Notes under the pieces: model-generated
Told to the model about the DNA's origin: nothing
The model's input: only the letters and a program-made list of their open reading frames with translations
Database searches by the model: none
Shown here: positions 1 to 8,545 of the stretch, piece after piece
Numbering within the stretch: position 1 is the first letter of the stretch
How the letters are laid out: each line of letters opens with the position of its first letter
Made by a program: the position numbers and the translations under genes
From: Candidatus Microgenomates bacterium
Lineage (GTDB): Bacteria; Patescibacteriota; Microgenomatia; Daviesbacterales; UBA10151
NCBI GenBank assembly: GCA_016182045.1
Contig: JACOYE010000012.1
Span: forward strand, 1 to 56,486
Direction of reading: 5' to 3'
DNA length: 56,486 bases

Positions 1-626
1 CAGAATTTTACCTTGTAAATCCTCATGATCTGCATAAACTCCGGAATCAATTACTGCCACAAAGGTAGAAGAATTACCTTGGGAAATATCCCAGGCAGCT
101 GGGACTCCAATCTGTGGTGCAGATTCACCGCTATAAAATTTAATGCTGGGGTTGAGATTCCACTGGGCAGTAGTAAAAGCCGGATCATTTGGTTCAATCA
201 GCTCTTTCCCGATAAAGTTTGGTTCTGCATATTCTATCCTGGGATTTCTATTTAAAGCCTTAATTACTTTATCCTTGGCTTTTTCCGGAACTTTGGCTAC
301 TATTACCTCAATATTGGGGATGGTATCAATCTTAGTTAATCCATAAGCTTTTAAGGTATTATCCTTTATTTTGTCAGCTACTCCGCTTTTAAATTTCAAA
401 AGTATTTCATCAGGAACCTGGGGAGCTGGTTCTTGTTGGGGAAAAGAGCGGAAAATAACCTGTCTCTAAAAGTAGCTGATGAGGAAATAAGAATAAACAG
501 GATTATTCCTAAAGCTGCCAGTAATATTAAAAGTAAGGGAGGAATAATACCTGCCTCGCTCGCCTCGCTGCGAAACGGGCCGGCAGGCGGGCCTTTTTGG
601 GAAGTGGGTAGTTTAATAAATGGCAT
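1..626 (-). CDS. S8 subtilisin-like protease, partial (runs off window start); N-terminal TM anchor and I9-like propeptide lie in different frames
   Basis: Reverse translation of 1-420 gives QVPDEILLKFKSGVADKIKDNTLKAYGLTKIDTIPNIEVIVAKVPEKAKDKVI...QWNLNPSIKFYSGESAPQIGVPAAWDISQGNSSTFVAVIDSGVYADHEDLQGKIL (catalytic Asp region VAVIDSG). Upstream frame (MPFIKLPTSQKG...PLLLILLAALGIILFILIS...) ends at 396. Confidence 0.8.
438..444 (-). other. Possible -1 frameshift site (T TTC CCC read on minus strand) joining TM anchor and protease frames
   Basis: GGGGAAA on + equals TTTCCCC on -, in X XXY YYZ register with the anchor ORF; the -1 frame has a stop about 10 codons upstream and no ATG/GTG between it and the propeptide. 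Confidence 0.4.
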
Positions 627-630
627 ATTA

Positions 631-1083
631 TTATGGTGATAGCTGAACCACATCCAGGGGAGTTTCAGACATCTGGACAAGCTTACCGCCTTTTGGTTTT
701 TTCTGATAAACCTTGACTGTATAAGTGCCAGCTTCAGCAGTACCAAATGTAAAGCTCAAAGAACCAGAAGTACTGGTAAATCTGGTGTAAACATAGGTTG
801 ACTTGGGAGTTAAGATATTAATATAAGCATCGGCTGAAGGATAATACCCAGAACCAGAAGCAGAAACTAAGCTTCCACAACATTCTGCAGGATTGGGATC
901 TAAAGTAAGAGTGGCAGAAAAACTTTTTTGTGGAGGAGTTGCTTCAGAGGTAGGTTTTGGGTAGAGGGTTCCAAAAAGGTTTCCAAGAGGAGCAGTTTGG
1001 GCAAATATGATAAATGCTAAAAGTCCTAAGGCTGCAATAAGCAAAAAAATTATTGATGAAAATCCTTGTTGTTTTTTGAACAT
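631..1083 (-). CDS. Hypothetical secreted/anchored protein, N-terminal TM and beta-rich extracellular domain
   Basis: MFKKQQGFSSIIFLLIAALGLLAFIIFAQ... then Ig-like YYPSADAYINILTPKSTYVYTRFTSTSGSLSFTFGTAEAGTYTVKVYQK. Confidence 0.55.
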   Translation of the reverse strand: MFKKQQGFSSIIFLLIAALGLLAFIIFAQTAPLGNLFGTLYPKPTSEATPPQKSFSATLTLDPNPAECCGSLVSASGSGYYPSADAYINILTPKSTYVYTRFTSTSGSLSFTFGTAEAGTYTVKVYQKKPKGGKLVQMSETPLDVVQLSP

Positions 1084-1139
1084 GCTATATTTTAGTATGC
1101 ACATACTTTGTCTGCGTCTGTCAAGTGCCCCCAAAATTT

Positions 1140-2078
1140 CTAAAAGCGGTGAGCTTTGCGAGTTTTATGGTGTGGTTCTTTGGCCAGTGTCCCCAGATAT
1201 ACACCCATAGCTATCAATGATGCTCCTATCATAAATGATAAGGAAATTCTTTCTGCCAAAATGAAAACAGCTAAGGCTGCCGCTACAAATGGCTCAATGT
1301 ATTGAAAAAGATCTGCTCTAATTACATTAGTTCTAGCAAGTCCCCACTCAAAAAGAAAATAGGCAGAGATTGAAGATAGCATGGTCATATATAAAAGACC
1401 TAAAATTCCCAAAATGGTGATATTTGCACTCCAACTGGGATTTTGGATATACTCTGAGGCAGCCGGAATGAAAAAGGTTACAGCACCTGTTAAAAATGCT
1501 ATGGCAGTAATGGTCAGTGTGGAGTATTTTTTTAGCATCTGCTCGGAAAATACGGCCCCCCCCACAAATGATAATGCAGCCAGGATGATTAAAATATTAC
1601 CCAAAACCGTTTCCGAGGAATAAGTTCCGCTGATAATTTGAGGTAAGCCAATAATAACCAAAGCTCCCGCAAGTCCCATTAAAACTCCCAATAAGTTAAT
1701 CAAATATATTTTCTCTTTTAAATAAAGCCATCCCAAAAGCACACTGGATATGGGGATAATCAGGGTTAGGACAGAAGCATTAATGGCAGTAGTTCTGACT
1801 ATTCCTTCAAAGAAAAAGGCGATATTTAAGGTAATAATAAATATACCAATTGCCAAAAGCTTAGGAAGATCTTCCTTTTTAACACTAATTTTTTTTCTTT
1901 GCGCCCAAACAAAAGGGGCCAGCAGTAAACAGGCCAGAGAAAATCTTAGAAAAGCCAAAGATGATGGTGGAAATTCCTGTAAAGTAATTTTGGCCACCAC
2001 AAAAGTGGCTCCCCAGATCAGGTGAGCCACCACTAAGGCTATGTATGGAAAAGGTTTGGACAGAATTTGAGAAGACAT
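1140..2078 (-). CDS. EamA/DMT-family transporter
   Basis: 312 aa, ten predicted TM segments, VVAHLIWGATFVVAKITLQEFPPSSLAFLRFSLA typical of EamA. Confidence 0.85.
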   Translation of the reverse strand: MSSQILSKPFPYIALVVAHLIWGATFVVAKITLQEFPPSSLAFLRFSLACLLLAPFVWAQRKKISVKKEDLPKLLAIGIFIITLNIAFFFEGIVRTTAINASVLTLIIPISSVLLGWLYLKEKIYLINLLGVLMGLAGALVIIGLPQIISGTYSSETVLGNILIILAALSFVGGAVFSEQMLKKYSTLTITAIAFLTGAVTFFIPAASEYIQNPSWSANITILGILGLLYMTMLSSISAYFLFEWGLARTNVIRADLFQYIEPFVAAALAVFILAERISLSFMIGASLIAMGVYLGTLAKEPHHKTRKAHRF

Positions 2079-2099
2079 TATTTAAGTATAAAGGGTAGG

Positions 2100-3044
2100 T
2101 CAGATTAATTCCAGGAGTCTGTCCAAACCAAAGGAAAAACCAACAGCAGGGATGTCTTTCTTGGCCCTTCGACTTCGCTCAGGGTAAATAAACATGCCTA
2201 TTAAGTTATCATATCTGCCACCGGCACCAACAGATAAGGAGGTTGGATTTTGATCTAGTTTGAGCTCAAAAATAGCGCCGGTGTAATAATCCAAACCGCG
2301 AGCTAGTGTTGGGTCGAATTTGAAATCAATACCCATCTCTAAAGAATATTTTTCTTTTAAGATATTAAATAATTGCTCAAGATTTTCAGTGGGTTTTTGG
2401 GATCTGATTTCATTAACTGTCTCCTTAGCCTTATCCGGTGATAGTCCACCACTAACTAACTCACTTATCACATCTTCCTCGCCGATTTTATTGATTTTAT
2501 CTATAGCTCTGACTGCTTCAGAAGGAAGTGAGGCAAAATTGGCTCTGTCATTAATGAGCATAACTGCATCTTCAAAGCCTAAATCTTTCATGCATTTAAT
2601 GGTTACTGCCACAATCAAGGCATCTTCTTTGGGATCAGATGAACCCACGCTATCAAAATCAAATTGGGTGAATTCACGCCACCTGCCTTTTTGGGGATTT
2701 TCACCGCGGAAGACCTGGCCAATTTGGTATCTTCTGAATGGTAGGGGAGGGTTGTAGGCTGCCACATACCGTGCAAGCGGAACAGTTAAGTCATAGCGTA
2801 ATGCCAGTTTTCTGCCGCCTCTATCTGTGAACTCATAAATTAACCTTTCTTCCTCCCCGTATTTACCCTTTAGCGTATCTGCAAACTCTATGGTAGGGGT
2901 TTCAATGGGGACAAAGCCATAGCCTTCCAGGACGCTGACAATAATATTTATTGCCTCACGTCTTTTCTTGGCCATATCGGGTTTTATATCCCTAAACCCC
3001 TTTGGTGTTGGCGGTGCTTTAAGCATACTGTTTAATAATATCAT
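2100..3044 (-). CDS. hisS: Histidyl-tRNA synthetase-like catalytic core, no C-terminal anticodon-binding domain
   Basis: PPTPKGFRDIKPDM; RYDLTVPLARYVA; FRRYQIGQVFRGENPQKGRWREFTQFDFDSVG; RGLDYYTGAIFEL; ends GFSFGLDRLLELI. Confidence 0.8.
   Translation of the reverse strand: MILLNSMLKAPPTPKGFRDIKPDMAKKRREAINIIVSVLEGYGFVPIETPTIEFADTLKGKYGEEERLIYEFTDRGGRKLALRYDLTVPLARYVAAYNPPLPFRRYQIGQVFRGENPQKGRWREFTQFDFDSVGSSDPKEDALIVAVTIKCMKDLGFEDAVMLINDRANFASLPSEAVRAIDKINKIGEEDVISELVSGGLSPDKAKETVNEIRSQKPTENLEQLFNILKEKYSLEMGIDFKFDPTLARGLDYYTGAIFELKLDQNPTSLSVGAGGRYDNLIGMFIYPERSRRAKKDIPAVGFSFGLDRLLELI
2165..2184. repeat. CCCTTCGACTTCGCTCAGGG element in frame in hisS
   Basis: Identical 20-mer at 25159-25178; near copies at 55546-55564 and 26847-26860; encodes YPERSRR here. 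Confidence 0.9.
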
Positions 3045-3084
3045 AGCAGTGTACAGACTGCATTTTCCTATGGGTTACCGCAGG

Positions 3085-3133
3085 CCTGCCCTGAGCGAAC
3101 CTGTGGTGATCGTAGCCGAACCAGTCGAAGGGT
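3085..3133. repeat. Longer intergenic variant of the CTTCGA..CTCAGG element
   Basis: CCTGCCCTGAGCGAACCTGTGGTGATCGTAGCCGAACCAGTCGAAGGG has the same ends as CCCTTCGA...CTCAGGG with an internal stem. Confidence 0.6.
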
Positions 3134-3145
3134 GTGGTTAGAGGA

Positions 3146-3730
3146 TTAGCTTATTATCCAGTCTAACCCACGGTCCACCCAGGTTCTTTTCTCCTCACCA
3201 GTTGTTGTCAAATTATACAGACGCATTAATACTCTATGTATATAAACCGGGGTGATAAGCTTTTGTGGGGGAGTTAGTCTTTTAATCCAAGACCTGCGAC
3301 GTTCAAGTCTGAGTTCTACTTGACTGGGAGTAATCTCGTCTCTGATTAATGAACCTTGGTTTTTTCTGATTGCTTTCTCATAAGCTAAAGCACGCAAAAA
3401 ATCGTAAAAATTCCATTTGCTATCTGGACTGTCCGAAATAATATAATCATGAGCCAATTCTTTAAAAAAAGTAGTGTCCCCATTAAAAGCATGTTGTAAT
3501 GACTCAAAATCTTTTGTGCCAGTTATACTATGCCAAATCTCAGCTATAGGATTCATATCTTCCTCCGATTGCCCAGTTAAGGTTATATTTGTACCTATTA
3601 GAACCTGTCCAATGTGTTGGATATTTTGTCGAATGGTTCCAGGGAACTTTCTTTCAAAAATTCTACCCAAAATACTGAGAGGATCTTCGGGATCAATATT
3701 GAACATTGTTCCAAGCAATATTTCTGGCAT
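3146..3730 (-). CDS. Hypothetical protein
   Basis: 194 aa ORF, no recognised domain. Confidence 0.5.
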   Translation of the reverse strand: MPEILLGTMFNIDPEDPLSILGRIFERKFPGTIRQNIQHIGQVLIGTNITLTGQSEEDMNPIAEIWHSITGTKDFESLQHAFNGDTTFFKELAHDYIISDSPDSKWNFYDFLRALAYEKAIRKNQGSLIRDEITPSQVELRLERRRSWIKRLTPPQKLITPVYIHRVLMRLYNLTTTGEEKRTWVDRGLDWIIS

Positions 3731-3876
3731 AACTTTATCTCATAGTGTAGCAAACTATTTTAAAAAAGTCCAACAAATGAAGTCTCTTCACCCATCAAAG
3801 CCTGCTGCTCAGTATTCAGTATTATGTGACAACAAACTTGTTTTTCTTTTTTTAAAGTTGTAGAGTAGTTTTACTT

Positions 3877-4578
3877 ATGGTCAAAAGTGCAATCATTTTG
3901 GCTGGGGGGAAAGGGGAAAGGTTAAGACCTTATACCAATGACCGGCCCAAACCCATGGTGGAAGTTGCCGGCAGACCAATTTTGGCCTATCAGCTGGAGC
4001 AGCTTAAAAAAGCAGGGATTGAGGAGGTAGTTTTTGCTTGTAGTTATCAAAGAGAAGCTTTGCAGAAACATCTGAATTCTGGAGAAAAGTATGGAATTAA
4101 AGCCCTTTTTTCTGTGGAAGAAACTCCCTTGGGAAGGGGTGGTGGTATCAAAAAGGCCATGAGGGAGTTGCCAGATGGTTGGGAAAATGTGCTGATAACA
4201 AATGGAGACAATCTTTGGAAATTGGATGTTTTGGGTTTGATCAAAAAGCATCAGGAAAAAAATGCCATAGCCACGATAGTGGTAGTCCCCCTAAAAAGCC
4301 CTTATGGAGTGGTAGAATTTAATCAGCATGATGAAATTTTAGGATTTAAAGAAAAGCCCATTCTGCCACACTGGATTAATGCCGGAGTTTATATTTTTTC
4401 CAAAGAAATAGAACTACTACTTCCTGATGAAGGGGATCATGAGATAGAAACCTTCCCCAAACTGCCATCAGAAAGATTTATAGTTTTCAAAAGTACGGAT
4501 TATTGGAGAGGTGTGGATACAGTTAAAGATCTAACTGAGGCTGAAAAAGAAGTAGCGGAGATTTTTCAAATATCCTGA
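3877..4578 (+). CDS. NDP-sugar nucleotidyltransferase (mannose-1-P guanylyltransferase/glucose-1-P thymidylyltransferase-like)
   Basis: AIILAGGKGERLRPYTNDRPKPMVEVAGRPILAYQLEQLKKAGIEEVV. Confidence 0.9.
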   Translation: MVKSAIILAGGKGERLRPYTNDRPKPMVEVAGRPILAYQLEQLKKAGIEEVVFACSYQREALQKHLNSGEKYGIKALFSVEETPLGRGGGIKKAMRELPDGWENVLITNGDNLWKLDVLGLIKKHQEKNAIATIVVVPLKSPYGVVEFNQHDEILGFKEKPILPHWINAGVYIFSKEIELLLPDEGDHEIETFPKLPSERFIVFKSTDYWRGVDTVKDLTEAEKEVAEIFQIS

Positions 4579-5322
4579 TTACTTTTTCTTCCCAGAAGGT
4601 GTGGCTGATTTGGTGGTAACTTGAGCAGAGGGGGTGGCCACCTTTTTGAGTTTTATGATTCCGCCTTGGGAAATAACATAAACAAATCTTGCCACATATA
4701 TTTCATTTTTATTTTTGCTACCTACCACGATCACAAAATCGTTAAGCTTAATCTTTATATCAGGTTTGAAATTGACTGACACCGCCACATTTTTTAGTTC
4801 CCTGGTTTTTAAGGTAACAAGACTATCGGAGATAGAGATAACTTGGCCCCAAAGGTAAGTTGGTAGTTGGTCCGCCAGCTGGTGGATGGTAGTTGGTAGT
4901 AAGATAACCTTTTTGGCTGTTAAGACTCCTGTTTCATCAATGTCACCCAAAGCGGCCACAAAATCTTCTTCTGCCAAAGTTTTCAAAGACAATTTCTTGT
5001 TTTTGACATTACCTTCATAAATTGTATCTTGATTTAGAGTGACAATCTTTGGCCCGCCTCTGGTGGCTAAAGTTAAAGAAGTTTCAGATTTGGCTTTTAA
5101 GTTCCCTATGTAGGCCTTATTTTGCAATTTCCTGTTAACCTCAAGTTTTAATTTGGCAGCCTTAGAAGCAATCTCTTTTTTCAGCTCCTCTAATTTAGCC
5201 TTGATGTTAGCTGAGGGAGTGGAATCAGCAGCATGAGCAGTGGACAGGGTACAGGTTACAGTGAACAGGAAAGATAATATTAAACTGTAACCTAAAACCT
5301 GAAACCTGTAACATTTTCTCAT
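4579..5322 (-). CDS. Secreted hypothetical protein with signal peptide
   Basis: Signal peptide YSLILSFLFTVTCTLSTAHAADS; beta-rich SETSLTLATRGGPKIVTLNQDTIYEG. Confidence 0.6.
   Translation of the reverse strand: MRKCYRFQVLGYSLILSFLFTVTCTLSTAHAADSTPSANIKAKLEELKKEIASKAAKLKLEVNRKLQNKAYIGNLKAKSETSLTLATRGGPKIVTLNQDTIYEGNVKNKKLSLKTLAEEDFVAALGDIDETGVLTAKKVILLPTTIHQLADQLPTYLWGQVISISDSLVTLKTRELKNVAVSVNFKPDIKIKLNDFVIVVGSKNKNEIYVARFVYVISQGGIIKLKKVATPSAQVTTKSATPSGKKK
4871..4886. repeat. TCCGCCAGCTGGTGGA near-palindrome
   Basis: One mismatch from TCCGCCAGCTGGCGGA in efp at 11745-11760. Confidence 0.65.
5242..5270. repeat. GGACAGGGTACAGGTTACAGTGAACAGGA element in signal-peptide coding region
   Basis: 27/29 identical to 25075-25103 inside yebC. 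Confidence 0.75.
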
Positions 5323-5747
5323 AGTTTCTCCTTTGAGTAAAAGACTGTCCTCTCATCTGATCTTGAATCTCCTGTTATATCAAAAACTACTGCCGTAATG
5401 ATATTTAGCCCTTGATCCAATTTAATTACAGTGGAAAAATTACCATCTGGTGAGGATTTTATGACCAAATCCTGGGAGAGGGTGGAGATTAAAACTTCTG
5501 TTGAGGGAGCGGTTTTACCGGAAACTATGATTGATGAATCAAAGCTTAACATATCCCTATCCGGCTGTTCCAGGTCTAATCTTAAGCTTTTTGGTGGGCT
5601 GGTAACAGGACCCTTACTTAGAGAGTAAGATTTTTCTAAACCGTTGACATTTAAGTAGTAATTAAGACCAAAGATAAAAATTAGACCCAAGAGGAGAATT
5701 AATAATTGAGACAAGATGAAGGTTTTGATGGAAAGGCGCCTGGACAT
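5319..5747 (-). CDS. Membrane-anchored hypothetical protein with Ig-like domain
   Basis: MSRRLSIKTFILSQLLILLLGLIFIFGLNYYL; SSIIVSGKTAPSTEVLIST; 4-bp overlap with next gene. Confidence 0.6.
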   Translation of the reverse strand: MSRRLSIKTFILSQLLILLLGLIFIFGLNYYLNVNGLEKSYSLSKGPVTSPPKSLRLDLEQPDRDMLSFDSSIIVSGKTAPSTEVLISTLSQDLVIKSSPDGNFSTVIKLDQGLNIITAVVFDITGDSRSDERTVFYSKEKL

Positions 5748-5808
5748 ATTGGATATATTAATTATATCTTGTCCCCAGGTCAAATGTTATGTTAATATCC
5801 CACTTGTC

Positions 5809-6462
5809 ATGGACATTTATTGGGGTGGACAAGCCCTGTTTAGACTGAAAGGCAAAAATGCTACTGTCATAATTGATCCTTTAGATTCTGAATTCACTGG
5901 ATTAAAACTGCCAAAAGATTTGTCAGCAGATGTGGTGTTATCTTCTCATGATCATGGAGATCATAACAATACTGGCGCTGTGAGTGGTTTGAATGGAGGG
6001 ACACCGATGGTATTTAAAGATCCCGGAGAGTATGAAGTAAAAGGGGTGGTGATTACCGGCATTTCCTCATTTCATGATAATAGTGAGGGATCTCAGCGGG
6101 GATCAAATACCATTTTCCACCTCATGTTTGATGGATTGGATATTGTGCATTTAGGCGATTTAGGTCAATTTAAATTGTCGGAAGAACAAGTGGTTCAAAT
6201 TGGCCAGACAGATATTTTGTTTATTCCGGTGGGTTCTGTTTATACCATTGATGGCAATGTGGCCTCAGATATAGTTTCTCAACTGGAGCCAAAAATTATT
6301 ATCCCCATGCATTACAAGATAGAGGGATTAAAATTTGAACTGGAGGGGGTGGAGAAATTCTTAAAAGAGATGGGGGCCGAGGGTGTGATGGTACAGCCTA
6401 AGTTGTCCATAACCAAAGAAAGGTTACCTGAAGAACCGATGGTGGTGGTGTTAAGTAATTGA
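5809..6462 (+). CDS. MBL-fold metal-dependent hydrolase (UPF0173-like)
   Basis: MDIYWGGQALFRLKGKNATVIIDP; VVLSSHDHGDHNNTGAV; ATG at 5809 chosen over the upstream in-frame start. Confidence 0.8.
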   Translation: MDIYWGGQALFRLKGKNATVIIDPLDSEFTGLKLPKDLSADVVLSSHDHGDHNNTGAVSGLNGGTPMVFKDPGEYEVKGVVITGISSFHDNSEGSQRGSNTIFHLMFDGLDIVHLGDLGQFKLSEEQVVQIGQTDILFIPVGSVYTIDGNVASDIVSQLEPKIIIPMHYKIEGLKFELEGVEKFLKEMGAEGVMVQPKLSITKERLPEEPMVVVLSN

Positions 6463-6468
6463 AAATTT

Positions 6469-7833
6469 ATGGCACAGCCAGTAACCAAACTTCCTCCACA
6501 AAATATAGATGCTGAACAATCCCTACTGGGATCACTTCTGATAGATAAAGATGCCATAGTCAGAGTTTCAGAAATTTTGTATCCGCAAAACTTTTATAGA
6601 AGCGAACAGCATGGGGCGATCTACTCGGCCATTCAAGATTTATTTGAAAGACGTGAGCCAATAGATTTGGTCACTTTGACAGAGGAGCTGAAGAAAAAAG
6701 GGGTTTATGATCGGGTGGGGGGTTCCGCTTACCTGACCACTCTGGTGAATATAGTTCCCACCTCTGCACATATTGAACATTACGCCAAGATCATTAAAGA
6801 GCATGCCATCAGAAGAGCGTTGATATCTCAGGCCACCCAACTTATTGAAAAAGCTTATGATGAATCAGAGACTGTTGAGCAAGTTTTGGAAGATGCGGAA
6901 GCCGGAATTTTTTCTTTGTCTCAACAGCATGTTTCCAGAGACTTTTTACCTGTCAAAGATGCCTTAACCCAGTCTTTTGATAGATTGGATGAACTGCAAA
7001 AGTCTTCCGGTAAACTACGGGGTGTGCCCACAGGCTTTAGAGACTTGGATAATAAGTTGGCCGGCATGCAGGATTCAAATTTGTTGATTTTGGCTTCACG
7101 CCCTGGACAAGGTAAAACTTCCATGGCCTTAAATATAGCCCAGTATGTGGCTACTGTGGCAGGACTACCGGTGGGGATTTTCTCTTTGGAGATGTCTCAG
7201 GAAGAACTGGTGGATAGGTTGCTGGTGGGTCAGGCTGACATAGATGCCTGGAAACTGAAAACCGGCAGGTTAGATGAGAAGGACTTTGACAAGTTATCTT
7301 TGGCCATGGGGGAATTGGCTGAGGCCCCCCTTTTTATAGACGATACTCCGGGAATTACCATTTCCGAGATGAGAACTAAAGCCAGGAGACTTCAGATTGA
7401 ACATGGATTAAAATTTTTGATTGTAGATTATCTACAGCTTATCAAGGGCAGGAATTTGGAAAATAGGGTGCAGGAGGTGTCTGAAATTTCTCAAAACTTA
7501 AAAAATTTGGCAAGAGAGCTAAAAATTCCGGTTTTAGCTATTTCACAACTCTCCCGTGCCGTTGAACAAAGAGGTACCAGAAAACCGCAGTTGGCGGATT
7601 TAAGGGAATCCGGCGCTATTGAACAAGATGCGGATGTGGTGATGTTTCTTTATCGAGAAGATCCGGAAAAGCAGGATTTGGTGACTTTGGATATTCAAAA
7701 ACACAGAAACGGTCCAACAGGAGAGATTACTTTATTCTTCAGAGCTGACCGAACCAAGTTTTATGGCATGGAGAAGGGAAGAGGTAGGCCTCCTAAGGAA
7801 GCTGAAGGGAAAGAGATGGCTCAGGCTGCTTGA
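6469..7833 (+). CDS. dnaB: Replicative DNA helicase DnaB
   Basis: PPQNIDAEQSLLGSLLID; LILASRPGQGKTSMALNIA; FLIVDYLQLIKG; LRESGAIEQDADVVMFLYRED. Confidence 0.97.
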   Translation: MAQPVTKLPPQNIDAEQSLLGSLLIDKDAIVRVSEILYPQNFYRSEQHGAIYSAIQDLFERREPIDLVTLTEELKKKGVYDRVGGSAYLTTLVNIVPTSAHIEHYAKIIKEHAIRRALISQATQLIEKAYDESETVEQVLEDAEAGIFSLSQQHVSRDFLPVKDALTQSFDRLDELQKSSGKLRGVPTGFRDLDNKLAGMQDSNLLILASRPGQGKTSMALNIAQYVATVAGLPVGIFSLEMSQEELVDRLLVGQADIDAWKLKTGRLDEKDFDKLSLAMGELAEAPLFIDDTPGITISEMRTKARRLQIEHGLKFLIVDYLQLIKGRNLENRVQEVSEISQNLKNLARELKIPVLAISQLSRAVEQRGTRKPQLADLRESGAIEQDADVVMFLYREDPEKQDLVTLDIQKHRNGPTGEITLFFRADRTKFYGMEKGRGRPPKEAEGKEMAQAA

Positions 7834-8414
7834 GAAAGATAAGAATAATAAAATTTATTGACCTTTTTTTCAAAATCAGATAGTGTGCCGTTATTGACTA
7901 TTTTAAGATTGGCAAACTTACCCAAAATTAGGATTTTTTCCTCAGCTTTGGATTTTTCCTCTGCCATAAATTGGTCAAAAGTAAGCCCCACCTCTCCCAC
8001 CTTTTCTGATCTTTTCTTTAGCCTTTGGTATCTTAGTTTCTGATCAGCCGTGATATAGATTAGGATATGATGATCCATCCTTTTAACTAACTCCAGCTCC
8101 GTCTCACGTCTAATCCCGTCCAAGATAATTACCTCAGCAGTATCACCTTCTGCCGAGAATTTGGCAGCATTAGCCAAAGCGGTTTCTCCGAAAGTGGCGT
8201 TCATTGCAATAGACAGTTTTTGTAAGTTGGTTCTGGTTATAGGAAGATCCCAGATTATTAAAGTTTGAGCCAAAATATCAGAAAAGCGGATTTGGCGGAT
8301 AGTTAGCCTCTCGCCGTCATTGCGAGGCGAAGCCGAAGCAATCTCCTTCAAAAAATTTACAAACGTCTGTTTCCCACTCCCTTTTTCACCAATCAAGCCT
8401 AAAACTTTTTTCAT
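7821..8414 (-). CDS. AAA/P-loop nucleotide or dephospho-CoA kinase-like protein
   Basis: MKKVLGLIGEKGSGKQTFVNFLKE (P-loop); ATG at 8414 avoids overlap with the tRNA. Confidence 0.65.
   Translation of the reverse strand: MKKVLGLIGEKGSGKQTFVNFLKEIASASPRNDGERLTIRQIRFSDILAQTLIIWDLPITRTNLQKLSIAMNATFGETALANAAKFSAEGDTAEVIILDGIRRETELELVKRMDHHILIYITADQKLRYQRLKKRSEKVGEVGLTFDQFMAEEKSKAEEKILILGKFANLKIVNNGTLSDFEKKVNKFYYSYLSQAA
8315..8346. repeat. CGTCATTGCGAGGCGAAGCCGAAGCAATCTCC element in frame in kinase gene
   Basis: Resembles the widespread GTCATTGCGAG...GAAGCAATCTC repeat; encodes EIASASPRNDGE. Confidence 0.75.
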
Positions 8415-8417
8415 AAG

Positions 8418-8500
8418 TACCGAGGGAGGGATTTGAACCCTCATGATCTTGCGATCACGCGCTTTTGAGGCGCGCATGTCTACCGTTCCATCACCTCGGC
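8418..8500 (-). tRNA. tRNA-Leu(CAA), CCA not encoded
   Basis: GCCGAGG...CCTCGGT acceptor; CGCGC-CTCAAAA-GCGCG anticodon arm (CAA); GGGTTCAAATCCC T-arm; long variable arm. Confidence 0.93.
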
Positions 8501-8545
8501 TTATTAGCTTGAATTATATCAGAGATTTAGAGTAAACTCGATATT

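Noticed and set aside
8415-8477. N-terminal extension of the kinase ORF (MRASKARDRKIMRVQIPPSVL)
   Set aside because: This part is the antisense reading of the tRNA-Leu gene region; MKKVLGLIGEKGSGK at 8414 is a better start.
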